A stretch of 64,000 nt of DNA, taken from contig NC_066276.1 of the NCBI RefSeq assembly GCF_905404315.1, positions 13,410,001-13,474,000 of the forward strand. The letters are read 5' to 3'. Shown here piece after piece: positions 33,701-39,169 of the stretch; the first letter of the stretch is position 1; every line of letters starts with the position of its first letter. The stretch is from Leptidea sinapis. Its lineage: Eukaryota > Arthropoda > Insecta > Lepidoptera > Pieridae. The notes beneath the pieces are model-generated. The model worked only from the letters and a program-made list of their open reading frames with translations. It was not told the origin of the DNA and searched no databases. Made by a program: the position numbers and the translations under genes.

Positions 33701-36015
33701 AAAAAAATACTGATTTTTTTCATGTATTTGTCAATAATATTTCATAACACCAAGATTTTTTTTTGTAAAATATACTTCCTGTCAATGACGTTCTATATTA
33801 TGTATCATCATTGCTCCCTATAGTTAATTATAATGAAACTGTTTCACAGCAGAACTGTCAAACCGTGCGTCAATAAATTCTCTCATAGAAAATATGTCCA
33901 TACAAAACAAATATTGGAATTAAAAATAATTATGGGTCTCAAATCGAAATAAAAACTATCCTATCTCTCAAGTTGGACGAAACTGCACTCGATGAAGTAA
34001 TCCCCATTAAAATTCGTTCATTAGTTTAGGAGTCCATCGCGGACGAAAAACGTGACACGTAATTTATATATATTAAGATTATAATTGAATGAACATAATA
34101 TTTTCTGTGCAATAGATGCCAACCCTAATTGTGAGTTGTAACTTGTAAGGCACGTTGACATTAGTATTCGTGTCTAGCTTCAACTGTTATGTAAGTACGC
34201 CTTGTAACACACATCTGACATTGACGATTTTGTAATATTTGCCAATTACTTCGTCAGTTTTCGCGTGAAAGATCAGAAAACGACCAATAATGAAAATTAC
34301 TGTGAGCATTGAAAAAGATTTAACTTAAATTAATACAATAGTCACCCTATTATTACAATTACAGTTTTCTGAAAATTAGTAATAATCAAAATAGTAAGAT
34401 ATTTGCACTTATTATGATATTGTGGACAAGACGGGTCAAGTGCGTGTCGATTATTTTACCATATTTTTTTGCATGGCCGCCATTTTGGATTTCGCCATTA
34501 TTGTTTCTATTATTTCTTGTTATATAGACAACAATAATAAATATTATCAGTATTTAAATATATCAGTATATGAGCCCGTGCCGCTGACAGAGATAGGTGA
34601 GAGAAGTATAAGGTAACCCTCGGGTATGGATCCTATACAATTTAATATCACTAAGACCGTTAAAATTAATCCCATAGTAAGGTTACAGTCTTGATTTAAT
34701 GTTACTTATCGAGTATGTATATATTATAACATAAAGTAAACAATGCGACCTCTATTTCGGTCTCAATTTAGATTCACTTATTGGTTACTGATCACCGCAG
34801 TCTATACCAGCAAAGAAGCTTGGACAGCCAACCACATAAAATTCTCAAACGACACCAAATAAAATTCTCCATGCCTATCATTATTGCTGGTATATCCAGT
34901 AACATCACATTGTTTTATAGAAGCAGAACACTGGACAATAATAAAACACTATGGGCTTCTACAGCGTGATTACCTCTCCCACCGTAATGACATTTGAATT
35001 CGTGAGATCGATAAGCTAGCGAAACAGTAATCAATTATTACCAAATAAGTAAGTCAGCATTTGAAAGTGTACATAGTTATGTGATGCTTACCTGGAATAG
35101 TGGCTGTGAAGATAATTCGCTCCACGGACGTAGCAAGGCGCGATCGGTGTAAGCCTCTTTTGATGCAAAACTCACACCGCACCTCCTCCAAATTGAAAAT
35201 TCGTACAGCTTCCGCCATGGTATTCCATCACATTTAGTCCTCTTTCTAATACTTCCTCGAAGCGATGGAGAACGAACAAGCGTTTCTGTCTGTACACGAT
35301 TTTTGGATGTACCTCGCCAAGGTGGTTTAATTTCATTTCCACATTTGGTTGAGTAGCCACCCGAGTTTCTCCTAACAACAGACACTTTATGCTGTGTAAG
35401 AGCTTTTTTCTTATCATCTGAAGCATTGTCATTATTTATATTAACATCGTCAACTTTAACTGGCTCACTGGATTTCCTACATTTAAAACTACCTCTTGAT
35501 GGATTTCGACATAAGTTTAGTTTATATTTTTCACCATCAACTTCGTCTAGTAGAGCTATTGTGCTATCGTCGGCGTAGCGCATCCGCGCCGTTTTCATCA
35601 ACGACGCTTTCGTATTCTGAGTAAATAATCTCTCGCAAGGATCAGTATGCCTCATTTCATGTCGGTTCTTAGATGTATTTTCGGAATCTGTATCGCTATG
35701 GCCCTCGTAGGAACTTGTACTGTTGCTAAAACTCTTTGTAAACAGGGCATTTGTGTTTCCGTTGAAACTGCCATTTTTGTTAGCGTCTTTTATTTCTATT
35801 AAGTATCCATTCCTCTGAGATTTTCTTGAATTCATACTGAAATTTGAATCTGATTTTACGAGAGGATGAACTTTTTGGTCGATGCAGCCATGTGCGTGAG
35901 CTTTTCCAGTGCAGTGTTTATGAATCTTAGCGAGTGCCGCTAAGGTTTTGTTACCACTAGGCGAAAGTTCGTCGCTTCGAAGCGACAACTCGAATGGTCC
36001 TTGTATATGAAACAT
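604..36015 (-). CDS. Mhcl: Unconventional myosin XVIII, 5' part (18 spliced exons, 3' end outside window)
   Basis: This entry spans the gene model; the exons are listed separately. Joining 36015-35092, 20930-20748, 18961-18782, 18082-17958, 16943-16806, 16634-16491, 14978-14722, 14114-13955, 13125-13015, 12158-12029, 11502-11406, 10108-9985, 9246-9099, 8024-7924, 6132-6008, 2706-2531, 1544-1459 and 730-604 gives 1112 codons without a stop. Every intron has GT-AG ends and every phase matches. Family-defining features are the SH3-like segment WVAHRGGF, the P-loop GRSGSGKT (about residues 470-477), SRF at 525-527, a switch II region reading DSPGA (757-761) in place of the DIxGFE of active myosins, and RRASSVRRTLTSG followed by QAKFVADGIVDTL. 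Class XVIII myosins are known as weak or inactive ATPases that bind actin and act as scaffolds; in Drosophila the gene is linked to muscle founder cells. The IQ region and coiled coil are missing because the window ends. The symbol is by orthology to Drosophila. Confidence 0.93.
961..1250 (+). repeat. Interspersed repeat family A (hairpin family), copy 1
   Basis: It begins near TGAAAATAAGGGACGGGACG and ends near CATCCTGTGCAAAGAAGCCT. It carries the family's internal inverted GTGCCGCTCAGAATT-type arms in diverged form. It lies in the intron between exons 17 and 18. I know this as a common lepidopteran element type but cannot assign a class (SINE or MITE). Confidence 0.8.
1459..1544 (-). CDS. 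Mhcl: Myo18 exon 17: converter-proximal short exon (residues 1042-1069)
   Basis: 86 nt from TGTTTTAG|TTT to GAGAAG|GTAAAT, phase 0 to 2. It reads FRGFQLLEAARLYKQGFPEH and MPLSEFTR, the family's LRG...LLDAxRxYxQGYPxHMxFSEFRRR. Too short to show as a long open frame; found by searching for the missing segment between exons 16 and 18. Confidence 0.92.
1545..2530 (-). other. Myo18 intron 16 with MITE fragments
   Basis: Bases 2040-2210 are a 5'-truncated copy and 2432-2477 a terminal fragment of the CTTAGATCATTTATACGTCT MITE family (see 49061-49290). The rest is AT-rich with no further exon seen. Confidence 0.7.
2531..2706 (-). CDS. Mhcl: Myo18 exon 16: SH1-helix-equivalent exon (residues 984-1041)
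   Basis: 176 nt from TCTGCAG|GCA to TCTCAG|GTAACG, phase 1 to 0. It includes TAGMKRRSIALQAKFVADGI and VDTLRRCGSTGIQFVCCLL, then DDVNVPLLRSQ. This matches the KxxxxxxIxLQxxxDALIDTI...FVHCxLP...LDVPLLRxQ block of class XVIII heads. A MITE end lies 54 bp past the donor. Confidence 0.94.
3296..3570 (-). repeat. Interspersed repeat family A, copy 2
   Basis: Reverse orientation: it starts GGCGCCTATTTCTGCCGAG and ends with TTTCATAAAAAAAA. It lies in intron 15, between exon 16 and the tandem array. Confidence 0.85.
3713..3984 (-). mobile_element. LINE 3' tail (family B) at the left edge of the exon array
   Basis: On the minus strand this encodes a degenerate reverse-transcriptase C-terminus (HHLDVWRSSTVRFSRSFLP, then TTKLWN) with a 3' tail at about 3713. 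Its 5' part runs directly into the array; relative to the LINE part of the 181-bp unit it lacks about 20 bp. It is the likely donor of the LINE portion of the unit. Confidence 0.85.
3985..6110 (-). repeat. 181-bp tandem array of a partial myosin exon fused to a LINE fragment (about 11.75 units)
   Basis: The unit repeats with an exact 181-bp period. Splice-donor exon ends fall at 4017, 4198, 4379, 4560, 4741, 4922, 5103, 5284, 5465, 5646, 5827 and 6008. Read on the minus strand, each unit holds 103 nt of exon 15 lacking its first 22 nt, the donor G|GTACGT, about 32 nt of intron, and about 46 nt of LINE 3' tail (frame TTRHKLRYHPHHLDVC). Units look identical except base G at 5879 and 6060 where the other ten have T. 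The unit is far more GC- and CpG-rich than its surroundings. Because 181 is not a multiple of 3, frames rotate and produce repeated 163-residue open frames, which are not genes. The internal copies have lost the splice acceptor. Confidence 0.97.
6008..6132 (-). CDS. Mhcl: Myo18 exon 15: only intact copy of the amplified exon (residues 942-982)
   Basis: 125 nt from TCGTTGTAG|TGA to TCCG|GTACGT, phase 2 to 1. Both junctions restore frame (AA|T and G|GC). It gives EDIGRVWRWSRGASGAGSW, then LRRASSVRRTLTSG, corresponding to the conserved LRRA(T/S)SMRKTFTTG stretch before exon 16. Bases 6008-6110 recur in 11 further copies to the left, but bases 6111-6132, which hold the exon start and acceptor, occur only here. 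The acceptor tract is modest and was picked by frame. The glycine codon at 6060 is GGC; ten other copies have the synonymous GGA. Confidence 0.87.
6133..7923 (-). other. Myo18 intron 14
   Basis: It holds a family A repeat (7366-7650) and otherwise AT-rich unique-looking sequence. No further coding segment is needed: exons 14 and 15 join in phase. Confidence 0.7.
7366..7650 (-). repeat. Interspersed repeat family A, copy 3
   Basis: Reverse orientation, from CTTTGCACCGGATGCTGGC to CTTACTGTCATAAAAATA, with the GTGCCGCTCAGAATTTTTGG arm visible. Confidence 0.85.
7924..8024 (-). CDS. Mhcl: Myo18 exon 14: GTNxVxYDVTGW exon (residues 908-940)
   Basis: 101 nt from TTTCAG|GGA to CAGAA|GTGAGT, phase 0 to 2. 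It reads GTNPVLYDVTGWVKASRENP and VIKKAHALLQESQ, matching the GTNxVxYxVTGWxxxxxxNP segment of myosin XVIII. Confidence 0.94.
8809..9071 (+). mobile_element. LINE 3' tail (family B)
   Basis: The plus-strand frame reads HHLDVWRSSTVRFSRSFLP, TTKLWNELRYAARRYDMG, then KGRQRPCDSSGVARDCGRR. It is followed by a short 3' UTR and an A-rich end (CCATAAAAAAAAA). This is a non-LTR reverse-transcriptase C-terminal type common in Lepidoptera. It is inserted antisense to the gene in intron 13. Confidence 0.85.
9099..9246 (-). CDS. Mhcl: Myo18 exon 13: GLLWLLDEE exon (residues 859-907)
   Basis: 148 nt from TCATAG|GTT to TTACAG|GTATTA, phase 2 to 0. It begins LLDEESMYPGSSDDTFLERV and continues MTHYGAPNSTQYL and ARQFSLQHLQ, closely matching the class XVIII segment between relay and actin-binding region. 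A LINE tail ends only 27 bp past the donor. Confidence 0.94.
9247..9984 (-). other. Myo18 intron 12
   Basis: AT-rich sequence, with no repeat family or coding segment recognised. Confidence 0.5.
9985..10108 (-). CDS. Mhcl: Myo18 exon 12: lower 50-kDa segment (residues 818-857)
   Basis: 124 nt from TCACAG|ACT to TTGTG|GTGAGT, phase 1 to 2. It encodes DWLSETVNPGPMVELLDKS, then IVRSSQADLRECDRRGLL. The GLLWLL(D/E)EE motif of this family spans the junction to exon 13, with the Trp codon split TG|G. Confidence 0.92.
10499..11170 (-). repeat. Degenerate retroelement-like remnant in intron 11
   Basis: The segment from GACGGGCAAGAGGCTCACCT to about 11170 resembles an old relative of the family B LINE tail (GGCTCACCTGATG...CAACACCAG...TTGCTGGCC). 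It has many stops. The assignment is tentative. Confidence 0.4.
11406..11502 (-). CDS. Mhcl: Myo18 exon 11: relay-helix start (residues 785-816)
   Basis: 97 nt from CTACAG|GAA to GATGAAG|GTACGC, phase 0 to 1. It joins directly after NYLQ and gives ERLQAVFHEAMLVAPRERYA and QEGITLDDGTDE, the class XVIII version of NYxxERLQxxFxxxxF. Confidence 0.92.
12029..12158 (-). CDS. Mhcl: Myo18 exon 10: switch II region (residues 742-784)
   Basis: 130 nt from TTTCAG|GAG to TTACAG|GTAATA, phase 2 to 0. It contains SIVLLDSPGADNPLCAGQQS and LSKLLSNYLQ. DSPGA sits where active myosins have DIxGFE, so both the Phe and the Glu of switch II are absent. This supports a catalytically poor motor. Confidence 0.93.
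12660..12931 (+). mobile_element. LINE 3' tail (family B)
   Basis: It has the same order as the copy at 8809: CATCTGGATGTGGCAG, CACGTACTACAAAGCTGTGG, GGTGATCACTTAACACCAGG, then an A-rich end. The reading frame is broken. It lies in intron 9. Confidence 0.85.
13015..13125 (-). CDS. Mhcl: Myo18 exon 9: motor segment (residues 705-740)
   Basis: 111 nt from TTTCAG|AAC to AATCG|GTAAGA, phase 2 to 2. It reads TPSPSNERDLLGSECLDAFV and TGLYNEVFNIVAAFVNR, equivalent to the DxFVTGLYxELFxxxVxLINR helix that precedes switch II. Confidence 0.92.
13561..13850 (+). mobile_element. Chimeric repeat: unknown 5' part joined to a family B LINE tail
   Basis: Bases 13779-13850 are the last part of the family B LINE 3' UTR (GTTGCAAGAGAATGGCGGTG through CCGTACGCTCGTTTGTCC). 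Bases 13561-13778 are GC-richer and unrelated to the other family B copies, so either this LINE subfamily differs or two elements are fused. A long plus-strand open frame covers it but is not recognised. Confidence 0.5.
13955..14114 (-). CDS. Mhcl: Myo18 exon 8: motor segment (residues 652-703)
   Basis: 160 nt from TTTCAG|CGA to CTCAG|GTAGGC, phase 1 to 2. It includes GLKYQFASGACASRASRVLG and VCVEELSRAVF, the conserved LGCxxEELSxA(I/V)F helix. It is followed by a Pro-rich stretch (APSAPAAPPSPQQPPSLR), presumably a surface loop. Confidence 0.9.
14722..14978 (-). CDS. Mhcl: Myo18 exon 7: upper 50-kDa segment (residues 566-650)
   Basis: 257 nt, phase 2 in and phase 1 out (GTCAAAG|GTAACA). It carries FEIISSLYHGCDSRLRRELL and WKILAAICHLGTAGAVK, which match the ACWLILAxIxHLGxAGAxK signature of class XVIII. 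The acceptor (TTATTAAAG|TATT) has a weak pyrimidine tract; it was chosen because only it restores frame from exon 6 (AT|T). Confidence 0.88.
14979..16490 (-). other. Myo18 intron 6
   Basis: It contains a LINE remnant at 15478-15860; the rest is AT-rich with nothing recognised. Confidence 0.6.
15478..15860 (-). mobile_element. LINE 3' end remnant (second RT C-terminal type)
   Basis: The minus-strand frame contains RRRHRLFASPTHRTVARTNS and PIPRSLSALNALLETNPACD, which resembles the C-terminal tail of a lepidopteran non-LTR reverse transcriptase. It ends in an AT-rich 3' region with TAAA-type repeats near 15478. It has the same orientation as the host gene. Confidence 0.6.
16491..16634 (-). CDS. 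Mhcl: Myo18 exon 6: switch I region (residues 518-564)
   Basis: 144 nt from TTTCAG|GAC to CATAT|GTAAGT, phase 2 to 2. It contains GSNAYASRFVSLTSLDFD. The SRF core of myosin switch I remains, but the canonical NxNSSRFGK pattern is degenerate, as is usual for class XVIII. The donor is a full consensus GTAAGT. Confidence 0.92.
16806..16943 (-). CDS. Mhcl: Myo18 exon 5: P-loop exon (residues 472-516)
   Basis: 138 nt from TTTCAG|ATC to AGCCG|GTAATA, phase 2 to 2. It opens with SGSGKTSAMRQC, completing the P-loop GRSGSGKT after the split Arg codon. It continues VWYLATAYPAQGSKLTPEKL and ALEVLHLFGSS. The Lys and Thr that contact ATP phosphates in myosins are present. Confidence 0.95.
17690..17800 (+). 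repeat. Interspersed repeat family F fragment
   Basis: GTGTCAGCAGGCTGTATCTC and following bases match segments at 13440-13580 (GTCTGTCAACGGGCTCTATC) and 58130-58320 (CTGTCTCTCAGCGGGGTGTA). It is a short shared repeat; the class is unknown. Confidence 0.5.
17958..18082 (-). CDS. Mhcl: Myo18 exon 4: motor segment up to the P-loop (residues 430-470 plus split codon)
   Basis: 125 nt from TTGTCAG|GTT to GGAAG|GTATTA, phase 0 to 2. It reads VAAMFRGCRMDDMPPHVFA, then AAQSAHKCMLSSRKDRAIVF and LG. This is the myosin MPPHIFA region immediately before the nucleotide-binding loop. The P-loop arginine codon is split across this junction (AG|A). Confidence 0.93.
18470..18630 (+). repeat. Interspersed repeat fragment ending in a TA-rich run
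   Basis: GACAGACAGACAGATGCGGC followed by TTTATAATATATATATATAG resembles 24780-24870. It is probably the end of a short interspersed element; the class is unknown. The rest of intron 3 shows nothing. Confidence 0.4.
18782..18961 (-). CDS. Mhcl: Myo18 exon 3: motor N-terminal segment (residues 370-429)
   Basis: Sixty codons from GTGCAG|GCA to GAGAAG|GTACAC, phase 0 at both ends. It begins ANPPQLERAEDIASL and ends APIYTEK, matching the conserved EDLASL...LR...Y(S/T)EK part of class XVIII heads. It is GC-rich, so long overlapping frames on the plus strand here are shadows. Confidence 0.92.
18962..20476 (-). other. Myo18 intron 2, distal part
   Basis: AT-rich, with no coding segment; the MITE at 20480-20721 follows. 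No repeat family was recognised in 19010-20140. Confidence 0.5.
20480..20721. mobile_element. MITE with CGGCCGTTCC termini and TTA target duplication
   Basis: The left end CGGCCGTTCCGAATATT and the right end, read in reverse complement as CGGCCGTTCCCAATATATT, form terminal inverted repeats. Both sides carry TTA (20477-20479 and 20722-20724). A second family member at 40194-40379 is flanked by TAA. A 3-bp TWA duplication fits the PIF/Harbinger type. No transposase is encoded. The element lies 26 bp past the 5' splice site of exon 2. Confidence 0.8.
20748..20930 (-). CDS. Mhcl: Myo18 exon 2: SH3-like N-terminal subdomain (residues 309-369)
   Basis: The 61 codons run from TTGCAG|GCT to GAGAAG|GTAGCC, phase 0 at both ends. 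The segment contains WVAHRGGFTAV and LTVDEDDLEK, which correspond to the start of the myosin XVIII head. An in-frame ATG lies 15 nt upstream of the acceptor, in the intron (MCLLQ), so a short isoform starting here is possible. A MITE ends 26 bp beyond the donor. Confidence 0.92.
22361..22586 (-). mobile_element. MITE, CTTAGATCATTTATACGTCT family (near full length)
   Basis: Left end TTTATACGTCTAGATAGTCT and right end ATATGCGATCTAAG; the middle (ATATTAGTTTAGTGTGCGTG) matches 49061-49290. The termini are more diverged than in that copy. Confidence 0.7.
22990..23480 (-). repeat. Interspersed repeat family G
   Basis: ACCAACTTCAAAAACACTTT and TATAAAACTAATTGCTTATT are the reverse of a segment at 42180-42420. 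The terminal TCAATCTACACATACTGTAA also resembles 26430-26480. Related ends (AAAAAGGAGGAGGTT) occur at 28300 and 42030. Class unknown. Confidence 0.5.
24058..24310 (+). mobile_element. LINE 3' tail (family D), internally deleted
   Basis: GACTTGCTTGTAACTAATTC is joined directly to the distal 3' UTR (GAGCGCAAAAAAGAATGCTG, CATTTGTTTCCGAAGCGGTA). The coding part seen in the copies at 51373 and 63388 is missing. Confidence 0.7.
25199..25466 (-). mobile_element. LINE 3' tail (family B)
   Basis: The minus frame encodes FRTTRHILGYHPHHLDAWRS, then FSRNFLPRTTKLWNELLCAV. It retains the TTRHKLRYHPHHLDVW segment that contributes the LINE part of the exon array unit. It has the same orientation as the host gene. 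Confidence 0.85.
26753..27002 (+). mobile_element. LINE 3' end (family D)
   Basis: The plus frame reads FFNKVPATVQALSINKFKCF, then IKKWLCRKSYYSTAEYL, a typical reverse-transcriptase C-terminal tail of a non-LTR element. The distal 3' UTR is missing here but is present at 27660-27850. Confidence 0.75.
27105..27408 (-). repeat. Interspersed repeat family A, copy 4
   Basis: Reverse orientation from CTCCTTTGCACAGAATACAC to TTGTCACATAAAAAAAATGG; the hairpin arms GTGCCGCTCAGTATTTTTGG and AATCCTGAGCGGCATTGC are visible. Confidence 0.85.
27660..27850 (+). mobile_element. LINE 3' UTR fragment (family D)
   Basis: GAGCGCAAAAAAAGAATGCT, GCGCCGCCTTGCGCTC, CCATTTGATTCCGAAGCGGT and AATCAATTTTGAGAAAATAA match the distal part of the copies at 51373 and 63388. 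Confidence 0.75.
29640..29890 (+). mobile_element. RTE-like LINE fragment, degenerate
   Basis: Plus-strand frames, with shifts, show a CGVRLIDRIPNAVIRARYAV-type segment followed by KGDVVTRTEK and WFGQW. This resembles the region before the C-terminus of RTE-like endonuclease/reverse transcriptases (CGVSLKDRIRN...RWFGH). It is too broken to be functional. Confidence 0.6.
30440..30650 (-). mobile_element. RTE-like LINE C-terminal fragment
   Basis: The minus strand shows RRPRRTFVDQIGDVLKK-like residues across frames and then VVRKDRSNWHSVVSAYLE, which resembles the C-terminal DRxxWRSVVSAY tail of RTE-like proteins. It is frameshifted. It may belong to the same family as the fragment at 29640 but lies in the opposite orientation. 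Confidence 0.6.
31553..31836 (-). repeat. Interspersed repeat family A, copy 5
   Basis: Reverse orientation, GCGCCTTTGCACAGGATGC to CATAAAAAAACATC. The hairpin arms are nearly perfect: GTGCCGCTGAGAATTTTTGG and AATCCTGAGCGGCACTAC. Confidence 0.88.
33095..33180 (-). mobile_element. Short LINE 3' UTR fragment (family B relative)
   Basis: GACAAATGAGCGTACGGGTC followed by GCCAACGCCTGTGG matches the end of the family B tails. An overlapping 101-residue open frame is fortuitous. Confidence 0.5.
33665..34080 (+). repeat. Interspersed element family C, copy 1
   Basis: It begins CTAGCTGACCCGACAGACA and continues GTTTCACAGCAGAACTGTCA, CATACAAAACAAATATTGG and CCCCATTAAAATTCGTTC, ending near ATATATATTAAGAT. 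Six full or composite copies occur in the window. There is no open frame and the class is unknown; the CTAG start could suggest a Helitron end, unproven. Confidence 0.85.
35092..36015 (-). CDS. Mhcl: Myo18 exon 1: N-terminal extension (residues 1-308)
   Basis: An open frame ends in CAG|GTAAGC at 35092 in phase 0, which fits exon 2 exactly. The frame runs on upstream to a stop at 36061-36063, but the codon at 36039 is GTG. The first ATG is at 36015 in a good context (AAAATG) and begins MFHIQGPFEL. The product is hydrophilic and rich in Ser, Asn and Lys, with basic phosphosite-like motifs (RRNSGG, VRSPSLRGS) and no PDZ domain, and it looks disordered. Assignment to this gene rests on strand, phase and donor; I do not recognise the sequence itself. 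It could be one of several alternative first exons, since 14.2 kb of intron separates it from exon 2. Confidence 0.66.
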
Positions 36016-37195
36016 TTTATACGCTTCCACTTTTCTCACGCGGACACCGTAGATCGTGCTTTAGCATTTTACCGGGTCAAAGTTTAACTTGTGGGTCGAT
36101 ATGTACATATTTACAGCACTGTGCATTGTGCAATAGATATCAAGATGCAGATCGGCGGCGTACTAATTCAAATTATGAATCGGATAAGAGAATGATTGAA
36201 GAGGATAAACAATTGGCGATTTAGAAATTTCAGATCAATGCTTCGCGAGTGGCATTTAACGCAAAGCTCGATTTATCTCTCTCTCATCTTAAAGTAAATA
36301 TTAAACTTTATAAATTAAAATCGTTATACTTATGATGACCATATTATAAGAATAATAAATAGTCAAACCAGCGGACTGCTTCAATTACAGACTGCAATAT
36401 CTATTTTCGTACTTATCTCTGTTTGGTTTTTGTTATCAAGAACTACTAATACCTGACCGTGGGAATGAAACTTCACTTATTTGTTGTCTGTTGTTATCTC
36501 GACCTCAAGCAATCGGCGATTTTTGGGTTAGTAAAAGTGTATTTGAGTAATTTTAAACTAGCGGTTTTTTAATATGAGCGGCAAACCATCATATACGTTC
36601 ATCAAATACGTTATAATCTCGCAGATCAAACCCTAACATTATTATGACAAATCAATGATCTTGTTAAATATACTAACTAAGAAAACTTCCGACCCGTCAA
36701 CTTGTGCCCCTAATTAAATATCAACCAATGAAGTTTTTACAAGACTCACACATGCACCTCAGATAGAAGATTTAGAAAACCACTTATGAGGCTCTATATT
36801 AATTGCTAACTATTTGATAATCAAATATTTTTCAATGCATTTAAATTCATTCAAGCGAAAAATTACTACGATTTTTAGCCGTAATATCTAAGCACCTCGC
36901 TTTCATGCATAACATGAGTACCTATACAGCCTCAAATAAACTATTAAACAAATATAAATTAATATTATGAAGTGTGAAGACGTCTTCATTACGAGAATGG
37001 CTACGTGGCTCAATATACTCACGGAGCAAGACTTAAGAAAACTTAAACAAAAGACTATTAACGACATGAAATGTCTGCGACTTCATCAGCGTGACCAACT
37101 TATTTTTCAATTTAAACTAATAGGAACCATTATGATTTTAATATAACTAGTCGCTTGGCCTGAATTCGTCAAAGCTGATTTGTATTGCATCTATA
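36016..37195 (-). other. Region 5' of Myo18 exon 1
   Basis: The reverse strand upstream of the ATG has a stop at 36061-36063, so the reading frame starts here or is entered by splicing. A TATAAAG lies near 36310 on the minus strand, but I could not identify a convincing promoter. The remainder is AT-rich with nothing recognised. Confidence 0.35.
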
Positions 37196-37199
37196 TTTA

Positions 37200-37345
37200 C
37201 TGAAGGGTGAGAAACGCCCGAGAGGAATACCACAGATGCGTTGGTACGACGATATCAAAAGACTGGCGGGAACAAAGCTGGAAACTGCTCAAGACCGAAA
37301 AAGATGGCATAATCTGAAGGAGGCCTACGAGATTGAAAACGGCTA
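37200..37345 (+). mobile_element. RTE-like LINE C-terminal fragment
   Basis: The plus frame reads KGEKRPRGIPQMRWYDDIKR, then LAGTKLETAQDRKRWHNLKE and AYEIENG followed by a stop. It has the GRPxxRWxDDI...AQDRxxWxxLxEAY tail of RTE-like elements. Confidence 0.8.
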
Positions 37346-37616
37346 AAGAAGAAGATTTGTTTTAGTAATTAGTGAATAATGTAACGCCTTGCAATTTTGA
37401 ACAGCAAATCAGCATTGTTGATGATGTTTTACTATTTTTATATTATAATTGTATTTCACATGTTGAATAAAGTAATATACCTACCACACTGCTGCTGAAG
37501 GAATTCTTTAAAATCGGTAAAGTAGTTTTTGTGTTTATTCGTAACAAAAATAAATACAAAACTTGCCACTATCTTAGTGATATAGATTAGCCCTTAAGCA
37601 TCATATTTTATAGATA

Positions 37617-37990
37617 AACTAGCTGACCCGACAGACGTTGTTCTGTACATAATAAATAAAATACTGTTTTTTATAAATTTGTAAATACTATTTCATAACA
37701 TCAAGATTTTTTTCTTAAAATACACTCCCTGTTGTTATAATGAAATTGTTTCACAGCAGACCAGTCAAACCGTGCGTCAATAAAATCTCTCATAGAAAAT
37801 ATGTCCATACAAAACAAATATTGGAAATTAAAATTAATATGGGACCCAAATCGAAATAAAAACTATCCTATAGGTCGGACTAAACTGCACTTCATGAAGT
37901 AATGTCCATTAAAATTCGTTAATTGGTTTAGGTGTTCACTGGAACCCACCATAAGGACAATGGATATACTGATTACATATATTAAGATAT
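37617..37990 (+). repeat. Interspersed element family C, copy 2
   Basis: It starts AACTAGCTGACCCGACAGAC and follows the copy at 33665 through AATTGTTTCACAGCAGACCA and TCGTTAATTGGTTTAGGTG. It ends in an (AT)n run near 37986-38012. Confidence 0.85.
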
Positions 37991-38716
37991 ATATATATAT
38001 ATAATATATATAATTCGTGTTACATTAATAACATTTAAAAAAAAATTGTTAACTTATATTTTACTGACTGTTAAGTGAACAGAGAAAATCTATGAACATC
38101 CATTTATAACTTGCGCTTCGTTTATTTTTATTTAGTAATTTATTTTTTCGAAAAAAGGAAATTGACCGGTTTCAATTGATATACAAACTATGTTACAGTT
38201 TAAAAAAACGAATTAAATTTGCTCTTTTCATTCTTATTGTAATTGTTTTCATAGTAGAGGAGGCAAACGGGCATTAGCTCAGCTTGCAGCAAGTAAGAAC
38301 CGCTCTTGGTTATCTACCGACCTTTGCTTCACTCGGCAGAAAGTGTGATTCTCCATACTTGTGTATCATAGAAATAGGTTTCATCCTTCCCTTCTAGAAC
38401 AAGGCCCCGTTAAGTTGAAGACAAATAAACAAATAAAAAAATGACACGACCGGTTCTTTTTTCTGAATAATAATAATTGCCAAATGACTGAAATGTCAAA
38501 TTAGCCTCATCTGACATTTCAATGATTGGATGAGACGAAGATTGTTCATAATTGGCAAAGATGACAGCATTCAATTGAGTAATGGCCGCGATTGAAACAA
38601 CACATAAACTGACTTACGCCACGCTTCGACGATAACGACTTACGTAAACATGAATGGACCAGACTTTCTTCTATTTTGGTATTGATGGAGTTCTGATAGC
38701 CTCGATGGTAAAACTA

Positions 38717-39145
38717 TTTCAGGATCATCATCATCAGCCGTAAGACGTCCAGGGGTGGACGAAGGCCTCCCCCAAAGATTTCCACGACGATCGGTCCTGC
38801 GCTGCCTTCATCCAACATATTCTGGCGATCTTGACCAGATCGTCGGTCCATCTTAGGGCGCCTACCAACACTTCGTCTTCCGGTACGTGGTCGCCATTCG
38901 AGGACTTTACTGCCCCAACGGCCATCTGGACGTCGAACTATGTGCCCTGCCCACTACCACTTCAGTTTCGCAATCATTGGGCTATGTCGGTGACTTTGTT
39001 CTCGTACGGATCTCCTCAATTCTGTTGCAAATTCGATCTCGCAGGGAAACTCCTAGCATAGCCCTCTCCATTGCCCTCTGAGCGACCATGAGCATTCTCA
39101 TAAGGCCCATAGTTAGCGACCACGTCTACGTTCCGTAAGTCATTC
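38717..39145 (-). mobile_element. RTE-like LINE 3' coding fragment
   Basis: The minus frame ends VLVGALRWTDDLVKIARICW, MKAAQDRSSWKSLGEAFVHP, WTSYG and a stop. This is the RWxDDIxKxAxxxWMxxAQDRxxWKSLGEAYVQQWT C-terminus of an RTE-like element. Upstream sequence to about 39145 has the same GC-rich character but is frame-broken. Confidence 0.8.
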
Positions 39146-39169
39146 GAGACTGGCAACACACAGGTGCAT

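Larger units (their letters stand above)
20931..35091 (-). other. Myo18 intron 1 (14.2 kb), repeat-filled
   Basis: It holds a MITE (22361-22586), LINE tails (24058-24310, 25199-25466, 26753-27002, 27660-27850, 29640-29890, 30440-30650), family A repeats (27105-27408, 31553-31836) and a family C element (33665-34080). No extra coding exon was recognised; exons 1 and 2 join in phase 0 directly. An alternative promoter inside it cannot be excluded. Confidence 0.6.

Noticed and set aside
35172..35432. 86-residue minus-strand frame overlapping exon 1
   Set aside because: It is out of frame with the longer exon 1 frame, which has a matching donor.
36016..36039. Start of exon 1 at 36039 (MRKVEAYK)
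   Set aside because: The codon at 36037-36039 is GTG. The first ATG in frame is at 36013-36015, with a good context.
36310..36316. TATA box for Myo18
   Set aside because: A lone TATAAAG in AT-rich DNA about 300 bp upstream, without an initiator or transcript evidence.
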